From Chromera velia (Eukaryota > Sar > Chromeraceae): a stretch of 25,736 bases of DNA. Of this stretch, positions 11,427 to 21,900 are shown piece by piece. The DNA is taken from NCBI GenBank assembly GCA_018398765.1, contig JAHBMJ010004143.1:10149-35884 (forward strand), written 5' to 3'. The first letter of the stretch is position 1, and every line of letters starts with the position of its first letter. The position numbers were made by a program, and so were the translations under genes. Below the pieces are notes generated by a model that had not been told where the DNA came from, ran no database searches, and saw only the letters and a list, made by a program, of their open reading frames with translations.

Positions 11427-11750
11427 TCAAGCTTATCCAAAAATGTGGCTTCAACTTTCAAGTGGTAGTCAGGTTTAGGGAGGTCAAGGAGACAGTGAGA
11501 TAAACAGATCGAGGATCGAAGGTTGTAAATTTTTCTTTTTTCATCTGCGATCTTAAACTCCGTATTCTTTCAAGTGTTGGCCACCGGTGTCAAAGGAATG
11601 AATGTGGGAAGGGGGTTGGTAAGGAGTAACAAGCGCTCCAACAGGTAAATCGCCCAGACTAGAATTTTCGAGACAAGAACGGAGTGTTGGTTTGCAGTGA
11701 CTAGCGAATAATGCTGCGAATTGGAGGATCTTTCCAGGTTTGCTGCTATA

Positions 11751-12468
11751 ATGTGTTCAAGGCTAGCAGCCTACGTATAGGGTCACATAATGAATGGAGA
11801 TACATCGGCCGTATTAAGTCCAAAGACTGTCAGATGGCCCTGCAAAGACCTAAGAATTTAGACAGGAATTTTAACGAATTTAGAGGAATTTAGACAGGAA
11901 TTTAGAGGAATTTAGCAAGGAATCTAAAGGAATTTAAACCCCTAAATTCCTAAACTTTAGAAGTCAGTTTCTCGTGAACTATGATGACTTAGAAGTTTAT
12001 TTAAACGGTACTTATAGACCTATATTAGACCTATAAATACCTTTAATATCAAGTTCTAACTCATCATAGTTCACAAGAAATTGACTTCTAAAAATTGCTA
12101 AATTCCTCTAAATTTTTATCTTTAAATTCCTTTAGATTCCTAACTAAATTCCTCTAAATTCCTTTAAATTCCTGTCTAAATTCCTCTAAATTCCTGTCTA
12201 AATTCCTCTAAATTCCTGTTTAAATTCCTAGGTCCTTGCAAGGGGAGCTAGAAGAGAAAGGAAGTTTCAACCAGTATGGATCGATCTGAGTGAAGAACTG
12301 GGTGAAGAGCAAGCAAAAGCAATTATTCTGCCGTTCAGGGTTGATCCAGCCGTGGCCCCCGCGCCCGCACATGCGTGGGCGAGGTACCTGGCCGGGGCAT
12401 GCCAGAACCACTGTGTGGAACGATGTAGAACGCACCATACGACATCACAGCGGTAACCAACATCATAC
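11751..12468 (+). repeat. Dispersed ~300-bp repeat, copy 2, split by the foldback element
   Basis: Block A (11751-11837) and block B (12247-12468) match 10259-10343 and 10358-10568 closely. Block A begins ATGTGTTCAAGGCTAGCAGC; block B contains ATCGATCTGAGTGAAGA and CCATACGACATCACAGCGGT. Block B has a 12-bp in-frame extra segment (near 12296) relative to copy 1. Read forward it encodes WIDLSEE..., with VDPAVAPAPAHAWAR, ending at TAA. It could be a degenerate piece of a mobile-element protein, but I do not recognise it. Confidence 0.9.
11838..12244. mobile_element. ~407-bp foldback / MITE-like element
   Basis: The left end CCCTGCAAAGACCTAAGAAT matches the reverse complement of the right end (CCCTTGCAAGGACCTAGGAA). 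The inverted repeat continues inward through AATTTAGA/GGAATTT units to an inner pair: AGTCAGTTTCTCGTGAACTA near 11963 and its partner TAGTTCACAAGAAATTGACT near 12068. Only a short centre is unpaired. It has no coding capacity and interrupts copy 2 of the dispersed repeat exactly between its two blocks. A non-autonomous DNA transposon is the best reading; no transposase is present. Confidence 0.85.
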
Positions 12469-12762
12469 TAATCGAACGCGCTAGCCCAGGCGCTAACAGA
12501 CTGGCAATTCAAACTACTAATCTAGCTACTAATCGCGATAACGAAGAATTAGAGCTAGAATTAGAGGAAGAATAACTTTGAAGGGAGAGCTTATTTACTA
12601 ATTTTCTAATAGAAGCTCGGCATGCAAGTTCAGAACTTATTTTTAAGCTTTCACAGCTGGTTATCGATACCGATTTGATAAGGCAATGATGCGGATCCGG
12701 ACTAGGATCCGGAAGGACCCGGCCAGTGGCTACGTACACCTGTTGAGCGCCTTGCAAACGAG
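12469..12762. other. Right flank of the mobile-element nest
   Basis: A short plus-strand frame, ILIERASPGANRLAIQT then ATNRDNEELELELEEE and a stop (to 12573), follows copy 2 directly. It may be a worn continuation of it. GGATCCGGA occurs twice near 12692-12712. No complete gene. Confidence 0.35.
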
Positions 12763-14078
12763 GGAAATGAATAAAATGCGAGGTTTCAACGCAACTTCAG
12801 GCAGCCTTTGCTGTTGTAATCCGGTCTCTAGTCCTGTCCGTCCGCTAGTCCGTCCGTCTTTTCGGAAAGGGAAGATACAACCTCCCTCTGGCTGCTCAGG
12901 ATGTCGTGGGATGAGCTAGGCACCTAGCTGCGTACACACACACACAGTCAGTCCCTCCACGACTGCATATGCGTGCATGTCGGTACTAACAAAGACATCG
13001 ATCGAGCTGGGTGCACGGCCATGCTCGATCGATCATCGACCTGACTTCCTCCCTCGATCGATCGATCCATCGATGATGCTTGCCGACTCAACTTGAGCCC
13101 ATCTGATCTGACCAGTGTCGTGCCAGATTGATTCATTGACACGATCTCCCTTTCCCAAATTCTCTTCTCCCTCCAAAGAAATCAGAGCAGGAGGAGTGAG
13201 TAACAACGAGAAAGAGAGCGCAGTGCATGACGAGGAAAGGGAAGAAAGTGAAGAAGCCGACTTGCTCTTTATTTTATTGTCTCATCTCAATGCGACTTCC
13301 TTCCTTCTCTGTCTTCCCCCCCCCCTTCTCTTCCGGTCGGGAACGGACGCATGAGCACACACAAACAAAAGGCAGAATGAACGTCTCACACGCCCACAAA
13401 CTGAATTCATTCATGGATGGAAGGAAGGAGGGCCTCAAGAGGGAGGGAGGATCTCAAGGAGGCCTCCCCTAGTGCAGCGAGAGAGAGACAAAGACAGACA
13501 GAGACAGAGAGAGAGAAAGGGGAGAAAACACTCAATCAATCAAATCAATGAATTCGAGAACGACAAATGAGAGGAAGGAAAACGAACGAAGGAACAAGGA
13601 AGAAAGGAAGGAACGAAGGTAGAAAGAGTCGACCAAGCAGACAGCTGAACAGACAAACAAACTTACGCACGCGTAACAGCTGTCTGCTTGTTGGATGCGG
13701 ATAGCGAGAGAGAAAGATGAGAAAAAGGAAAGAAGGGAGGAACAGCGAGACAGACAAAAGAAATGTGACAGAAAGAAACAAAGGGGTGAACAGAAGAAGC
13801 ACGGCGGTTCAGTAAGAAACGCCCGGCCCCTAGGCGCAAAGTCGTCTGCCCGATTTCCTTTCCTTTCCTTTCCTTTTCTCCCCTAGCTCTCCTTTCTTTT
13901 CCCGGATTCAGGAAGGAACGGAGAACAGACGATGCCGGAGAGAGGGAAAAGCTCCGTTGCTCTGTCAGACCCACACATCGTGCCTCCGTGCGCACTCGTT
14001 TTTTCTTTCCGTCTCAACCTGACGCACACACCCTCAACGTCTCTTCCTTTCGATCATTTTGCAAACTCTCTCTGCTGC
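12763..14078. other. Spacer downstream of the large gene; no gene seen
   Basis: Contains CGATCGAT-rich palindromic stretches (about 13,000-13,075), a purine-rich block of GGAA/GAGA repeats (about 13,420-13,800) and a pyrimidine stretch (13,855-13,905). Neither strand shows a bounded exon I trust. The 3' UTR of the minus-strand gene should lie in its right part, but no clear AATAAA signal was seen. Confidence 0.6.
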
Positions 14079-15972
14079 TTACGTGAATGTCCCCTGCATC
14101 CCTTGCTGCTGTTGCTGCACATTTCTGAGGTTCATCTTCACCGGCACGGCCTGTGCTTGTGTTTGTTGTTGGTGTGTGGGGTGGGAAGGGAACCCCCGGG
14201 GTTGCTGCATGGCGACGCGTGCCGCCGGGGCCCCAGGGGGCCCTTGCACGAAGCTCCCCGCTGCGGCCTGGGCCCCCGCAAACTGCTGCTGCCTCTGTTG
14301 CATCGCGTAGGGGCCCCCCGGATGCACCTGCTGCTGCTGCTGGTGGTGGTGGTGCAGGTGGAAGGGAAGAAAATATGAAGCGGAGCCAACGACAGACTGT
14401 CTCTGCTGCTGGTGCTGTTGTTGATGAAATGCAGTGGCAGCAGGCGGATGGGACGGAGAACGGAGGGCGGCAGGAGGGTGAGGAGGAGACGGAGAGGGGG
14501 TCTCGTGGGAGTCTGCATGGGAGTCTGCGGAGACGGCCAGACCTCCTAACTCGTTGTTGGCAAACGAGGTGAAGGGGGCGGTGTGAGGGGAGACTCGGGG
14601 GGGCAGACCGGATGCTTCCTCCCGCTCTTCCTGTTCCTCCACTTCTTCTTCCTGCCCGCCAAAGTGAAGAGGAAGAGGGGGCACGGGAGAGGGGGAAGGG
14701 GAAGGAGAGCTGTGAGAGTCTGCTCCTGCATCTAGAGGAGACGGGGAGGAAATACAGTGGAGGTCCTCTTCTCCACCAACCTCTTCCTCCTCCTCCAGTT
14801 CATTGTGATGGTCTGGACACTGCTCTCTGTCTGTGTTGTCCCCTTCTTCTTCTTCTTCCGCGTTGTCTCCCCCTTCAATTTCTCCTCTGATCTTTTGGTT
14901 GGGGGAAGTGCTTGGACTCTCTTCCTCTTCCTCTTCCTCTCTGCTCTCCTTCCCTCCCCCCTCCTCGGCATCCGAAGAGACCGGAGACTCTCTCAGAACT
15001 GCAGCAGCCTGAGGGAGAGGAAGAGGGCAAGCAGGGGAGACAGAAACAGAAACAGGGACGGGGAGAGATGAGGACACGAGTGCGCCATGATCTGGCCCTA
15101 CCCGGTCCGCATCAACAGGGCCACCCACTTCAAAATCCCCCCCCCCATCAGTTCCCTTTCCCATGATTCCACCATGATCTGCTTCCCTCCTCATCCATCC
15201 CCCCGCAGAACCCCCTACCGCCATCCCCCGCATACCCCCAACCCCCACCAGTCCACCAGAAGAAGTCTTTCCTCCCACCGGCTGAGAGGCCCCAGAGGTT
15301 CCCCCATCAGCCCGGGGAGGCGCAAGCGGACGGTAGGGACGGAATCCATTCACCCCTCCGACTGCTTTCTGCGATTGGAGTCCTGGAGTAGTCTGACGGC
15401 CTTTTTCTCTCCCACCCAACACCCCACCTGGTCCTCCTTGCGCCGCCCTCTGACTTTCCCTCTGGATCTGCTGTGTGTGCTGCTGTTGTTGTGCACTGGT
15501 ATGCGGGGCCTTCAGAGACTGCCTGCGGGACCTCTCTTTGTCTTGAGGAGCTGCGGGCACGGGGGCGGAGGCAGCTGCAGAATTCGGTGGTGCGGGTCTG
15601 CTCTTCTCCATCGCAATTGACGCACGCTTCACCCCCCCCGCTGCCACGGGCGTCCGTCTCCCCCCAGCTCTGGGAATTCCCGTCGACCTGCCAACGCTCT
15701 CACCCCCTCCTCTCCTCGCCTCCCGCGACCGGACCGCCTGAGGCGCAACGACGGAGGGGCCCCTCGGGGCCCCGGGAGACTGAAGAAGGGCCCCGGCACG
15801 TCTATCGGCACCCAAAGGCGGGGAGGGCACTGCCGCTCCCACCGGGTGACCACTCCCTGCCAGTGCCCGCAACACCGCCACTCCCTCCCCCTTTGCCCCC
15901 TCCCCTTTCCCGTCTCCACCTTCGCCATCTTCACCCCCAGCCCCAGCTCCCGCGTACGCAGCGGCAGTGTAC
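14079..15972 (-). CDS. Exon 16, terminal: 630-residue disordered tail with acidic and Gln/His-rich blocks
   Basis: Acceptor TCTGTTCAG|GTACAC (AG at 15974-15973), uninterrupted to a TAA at 14081-14079. It begins [18 protein letters not shown]. Then come Gly/Ala/Pro/Arg-rich sequence with basic Ser/Arg patches ([10 protein letters not shown]), a Gly-rich segment, a middle third with several Glu runs ([26 protein letters not shown]), SPSPSP repeats, and a Gln/His-rich end ([25 protein letters not shown]). No folded domain is visible; it is low complexity with a prion-like end. The sequence ACATTCAC|GTAAGC overlapping the stop could be a donor, so a further 3' exon cannot be excluded. Confidence 0.85.
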
Positions 15973-17171
15973 CTGAACAGACAGAGGGAGGGACAAGAAG
16001 GGAAGAGAGAAAGAAAGTGGACGGTCACGTATTCAACTGACGTCTTTGGACGACCTCCTAACGAACAGAGGTAGGTCTTCACTCACTCGCTGTATCGGGT
16101 CAAAGAAATTGCATGCACGAGCCCTCGATCGAGCCAGCATGCATCCGACACGAACTCTCTCGATCTGTCTCTCTGTCCAGCTGCCTTTCATTCTTTAATT
16201 GTCACGGACGAGGACGGACGGGAGAGAGAGAGAGCAAACGGACGGAATGCAGGGGGGAAAGGTGCATGAGAAAGAGAGACACCGAGGGAAAAAGCTAGAC
16301 CAAGACAGAAGAGCAAATGGACCAGGATGAAATCGAATGTGGAAACGACCAGGTTGACCAACGGAGACGCACACGTACAGATACGTGCACCCACCCGCAC
16401 TTTGACCCACGTACCGACCCACGTGCCTGCCCACTAACCCACCGACCCACCATGGTTCTCTCTTCAACTTCTGGCTGAGCACAAAGTCAAAACCAGACCC
16501 GCTGCCCTGCATGCAGAAGAACGAACGAAAGGGCAGGGAGGAAGAGAATTACGGGAGGAAAGAACGAGAAGAAAGGGGGAATAGGGCTAGGTGAGTGGGA
16601 AGCTGAGAGGATCACCATCCAACATGAACGTATGGATCCAGCGCCCAGGACAAACAGACACACAGGCAGATAATGGAGACGCACACGCTCTGCACCCATG
16701 CGTGCGTACACACGGTGTCCCTCGCTTCCGTCTTTGCTTTCCGCTTTGCTAAATTCTTTCTTTCCCTTTGAACCCTGCCCTGAAATAGAAATTTCCGCCT
16801 CAGTTCCTCTGATGCCCTTCCTTGAGGGAAGATGCACAGAGAGGAAAGGAAGTACGATTCATCACGGCGAGTATTCACTTACTCCCAAACTTGACAGAAA
16901 ACACACGCTCTACTTCCTTCAGTGCTCGCTGTCAAATAGTAAGTCTACATGTAGCGAAGTGCAGTCAGGCAGGCAGGCAGGCAGTCAGGGACGATCAAGA
17001 GAAGGAAACCGGATGCGATGCTCCGGCAGAGGGACGCACAGTCCCCTCAAACGAAAGCAGAGAAGGCAAACGAACATGCCTGCCTGCCTGTCCCCTCCCA
17101 TCCTGCCACTCTGAGCAGACAAAGCTGGCAACCAACAAGACACGACACACACACCCACCCACCCACCCACC

Positions 17172-17203
<32 letters not shown>

Positions 17204-18745
17204 CAAGCCCAAAAGCTGCCCAACCCACCAGCCGGCCGACCGACTGACCACTTCGGGCGCGATTCCAGCGTTGTTGCAGAGAGTCAGAAATTCGTTCTCC
17301 AGGCTGCAGACAGATACATGGCATTCCACCCACCAATGTATGCATGCATGTATGACAACATGCAGAGAGAGACTGAATGACCGACAGATGATCAAATGGA
17401 TGTACAGAAACAATCAAGAATCGGGGAGAGAGAGCACTGTCAAAGGAAAGGAATGAATTGACGAGACGAGAGTAGGGAGACAGCTGAATAGAGATGAGGG
17501 CAGAAGACGTTCGCTCCATCAGGGGAAAAGAGATTGATCTGTGGGGAAATGAGCGGGAAGCGGAAGGAGAAAGGGAACGGCAGACAATCGCACAGGAAGC
17601 ACACAGAAGAAAGCCAGAAAGGAGAAGGAATCTCGGCACTCTCTTTCTCTTTTTCATGGCGGGTGCTTTTCAACTCGCCACTCATCGAGGATTTTGATGG
17701 AAATTTGTATTGCAACCTTATGCATGCGTGCGTCAATATGAGTGTATGTGTATGCAGGACACAAGTGCGCACCTACCTCTGCAGCTCCTCGAGCACGGAC
17801 ATACAGAGCACTCTACTCTTGTTGCGGCACGCCGCGTCTCTGTCTTCGTACCCCCTGCGCACCCGCACGCGCAGCTGTTCCTCGTTGGACTCAAAAATGT
17901 CCCTTTCCGCCTCCTGCCACAACAATTCATTCATTCATTTATTCATGCATGCGGCCAGAATCACTCACTGACTGACTGACAGAGAGTCAGCCAGCCAGCC
18001 AGACAACGCACGCACATCAACGGACGGACGGACAGACACGCGTGGGAAATGCCCTTCTAAGTGGGAGAGCCCCGACTGCTTCGTTGCAAGGACCTTTGGA
18101 AGAAAGAAGAAATGTCCTTCCTGCTACCCCTGCTACTTCCCATATTCCCGGTTGCACGTTCGACGTTGTCGACACGACGGATGGACGACTACAAAATGGA
18201 GCGAGTTTGTGTATGGCAAACAAACAAAGCGCATCTTCATGCCAATGCACGACTATGCAGATAGATGCATCATCTTGCTCGCTCACCTCGCGTGCGCGCT
18301 CCCTGGAGATGCCCGGGTTGTACTCAGAGTACGCGACTGTGCGCTCGTCCAAAACGCGTTGGCCTTCATCACTGCATGCATGAATGAAAGCAAGTATGCA
18401 AAGAGGCATGTGTCCATGCAGACAGACGTCTTCATTCCATCAGGTCGACCAGAGAAGAGGGAAAGGGAGAACGGTGGAGAAAGCGGGGGACGTCAACTGC
18501 TAGAAAGTATTCTGCTCTCCTTCCTCTCTTCCTCACTTCCTTCTTCTATTCCGCATGCCTGTAAGTTCCGTCCCCTTCGCTTCCTCTGTTTTGCCCATCA
18601 GCACAGATCGAGCGCTGGGATTGAGAGAGACAGCGGGTCGCTCACCCGCCCGGCCGACAGATTATATGACTTACAGACAGACAGTGCTGCTGGGATCTCT
18701 CTTTCTCTCTCTCACACACACGCACACACGCACACACGCACACGC

Positions 18746-18809
<64 letters not shown>

Positions 18810-18901
18810 TAAGGGGGCTTCACAACAGACCTTGCAAGGAAAGTCTCCACAACTTTTCGATTCTCCGAGAGAGCTCTCTCCAGCTCCTCGTCACACTCTT
18901 T

Positions 18902-18960
<59 letters not shown>

Positions 18961-21900
18961 CTTCTGCACATATGCATCTGCCCACGCGTGCACATCAGAC
19001 GCAGAGGGAAAAAAAAAAAAATTGAAAAGAAAGAAACGAGGGGGGCGAAAAGAAGCTAAAAGATACCTGACTCGTCCTGCTGACTGGCCAGCTCAGTGGT
19101 GACTGCCTTTCCGACCGACCGACCGACCGAAATTCCCATCCGAACTCTTTGTTCCTCCTCCTCTGTATGAAAAAGGGTGTCCAGAAGACCTGCGGAAATA
19201 CCAGACAGAGAAAGTCAGTCAGTCAGTCACTCAGTCAGTCAGTCAGTCAGAGAGGAAGAAATCGAGGAACGAACAACTCCTCGCTAAACCAACGAAAACG
19301 CGCCCACAAAGACGACAAGCAGACAGCCAGACGTCTGGACAGAGAGAGTAACAAACCGAAAGGCAGACAGGCGGACAAGGAGACGCTGAGGGAGAGATCA
19401 TGATCGAACCTTTGTGCTCAGTCTATTATTTCAAAAAAATCACGCACAGAGAGAGAGAAAAAGAGGGCGGCGAAGAGAAGGGCAGGGAATGCAACCATCA
19501 ACGTTCTGATTCCATCTGATGCATGTGCATAAACCCAGCAGCAAATTCTCTCTCAATTAAGAGACATACGCGCGTTGTTGGTGTTTGGTCTATGCCTGCC
19601 TGCCTGTCGGTCAGTCGACCCCCCCGTGATCAGATGAGATGAGATGACAGACACAGATCAGATCATAAAAAAAGAGTGGGTACTGGGGGAGAGAGTCCGG
19701 CCCACGTTCTTGGTTTTCTGCCATCGACAGAGCGAGTTGTTGCAGTTGCCGTCTCGCAACCTCAGTCTTCTTCTGGAGCGGGCTCTGGCTGATCCTGAGA
19801 CAGAGAGAGACAGAGAAGAGAAGAGAAGAGAAGAGAAGAGAAATGAAGGAGGAAAACACGAGGTGTGCACGAACAGCCATGCATGTGTACGCGGTAACAG
19901 GGAGTGAGTTGAAGTATGAAAGAGACAGGGGTGACCGGATTCGCACTCAGATCGTTTGTCAGGAGAGAACACACACACATATTGTGAGGAAACGGACAGA
20001 CAAGCCGCCTTCTTTTTTAATTGACGAAGCAATATTTCATTGCGCCGCCCTCCCCCCCCAATGTAGAGAAACGGATGGAGCCAGACAGACAGAGAAAAAA
20101 AGATCTCATCGAAACCATGCTCAACAGGTCTGTCGCTTCTTCCTTCACGTCGTTCGAAGCCAAAGCAAAAAGCGACCTGCATTCCCTTCGTTTGTGCCGC
20201 TCTGTGAATTCATTCTGCCTGCACTGTCTGTCGGCCTTCGGTTTTTGTCTCCCTAGAAATTCCGTGACTCACTTTGTTGGCGACTGACGCACATGCACAC
20301 TTACTTACTTGGGCTTGAAAGTGCATTCCTTCATCTCCTCGCTGGTCTTTCTTCTCTCCAGCTCTGCTCTGATCAGCTCGTGCTCTTTTCGGACCTGCAC
20401 AGAAAGGGGGGGAGAAGGGGGAGGGGGGGGAGGTGTGAGGGATGCGTAGAGAGAAAGAAAAAACAAGAAGACGGAAGAGACCGAAAGAGACACAGGGAGA
20501 AACAAAGGGACGGAGAGAAGGGGACAGAGTAATCAACGGGAGGAAATTCATGGAGACGGCCAGTCAAGCAAGCAAACAAACAAACAAACAAAAAAGCAGA
20601 CAGACAGAAAGAAAGCAGGCAAGCTAGAGGGAGAAAAAAAAAAAAAGTAAAACAAGAAGGAGGCTGACCCACCTCGGATCTGTGTACCAGCATCTGCACT
20701 CACTCACAGAAGGGAAGGGGGCAGGCAGGCCGAAGGAACAAAGATCAAATGCGCGAATATGCAATGCACAGAAACATACACTCACACGCGAGAGAAACAG
20801 ACATGCTAGCTGTATGACTTGGCCTTCTCACAATTCCTTTGCAAACAGGCAGGGACAAGGACAGACAGACCATATGTTCTTTCTCTTCCTTTCTTTCCCT
20901 CTCTTGACCTGACAGACAGACGGATGGGGGGGTGGGGAGACAGAACGCAACAGCAAAGGAAACGTTGAACAGACGGCCGAATGGAAAGGAAAGAAAGACG
21001 GCGGTTGCGCTTCATTCTCACATAAATAATGTGTTTCCTCCACGAGCATGAAACAACCCAGGGCCTTTTCTCTGTTTCTTGGTCACAAGAAAAAAAGGGG
21101 GTCCTCCCAACCGAGTCAATGTAAAGGAGTGGTTTGTGTACAACCACTCAATTGTACACACATGAAGATCTATCTGCAGATATTATGCACGTCTGCGTGC
21201 CCGCACAAACATACAGTCAGACAGAAAAAAAGCACGAAAGAGGTTGGAGAGAGAAACAGTTCACGTATGCGCACCCCGACCTGAGTGACTGACCTGCTGA
21301 TAGCGGTCGTTCCACTGCCGAGAGTCGATTCTCTGATTGGATAGGAACTTTCGTCTCGGCCCCAACTCCTGCTCCTCGCTCTCCCGCACTCTTGCCTGAT
21401 CCCTCTCCCTTCGCATCTGCCGAAACCGGCTGTCGTTGAAAAGAGCGTCAAAACGAGCCTGCACACAAACAAACAAACAACGTGTAGAATGGTGGCTCAG
21501 TGCCTCTGCATGCATGTTCGTAATTCTTTCCTTTCAAGCATCGGAGACCGACCTGATTTTGATGATAGGATTCCGATCTTTTGTTTTTCCCGTTCAGCTG
21601 AAGCAGTGAGCCAGATCAAAACGTTTTGTATATGACTGACTAGCCAGCCAGATAGACCAGTAGCTTTTGACAGCTCGTCAGAGGCGAAGGGGGGAGATAG
21701 AGCGAAGGACTCATGGCACATACGGAGTGAATGCAAATCTTTCTAACAAAACGACGAAACAAAATTTGTTGCGTCGGTCCTTTCTGACCACTCCCTCCCT
21801 CCCTCTGACCTGAACCGCCGCCTCCCTCGCAGCAGCAGCCGCAGCCGCTCGCTCCCTCTCCTTCTCCGTCCTCTCTCTGACCACCGGAGCAGCCGCAACC

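Larger units (their letters stand above)
10569..11750. other. Non-coding stretch between the two dispersed-repeat copies
   Basis: Apart from the 105-bp duplication and the possible relic, I see only unique sequence with scattered stops in all frames. Microsatellites are nearly absent, in contrast to the flanks. Confidence 0.6.

Noticed and set aside
11838..12244. Telomere-like CCTAAATT repeats
   Set aside because: The units are irregular (TAAATTCCTCTAAATTCCTG), lie on both arms of a palindrome, and do not form a TTTAGGG-type tandem array.
15087..15620. Long plus-strand open frame opposite exon 16
   Set aside because: It is antisense to a 630-codon frame with coherent composition. GC-rich Pro/Gly/Ala coding readily leaves the opposite strand open, and no plus-strand start or splice context fits.
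18152..19102. 316-codon plus-strand open frame through CA/GA repeats
   Set aside because: It reads through two compound microsatellites (Thr-His and Glu-Arg runs) and overlaps three phase-consistent minus-strand exons.
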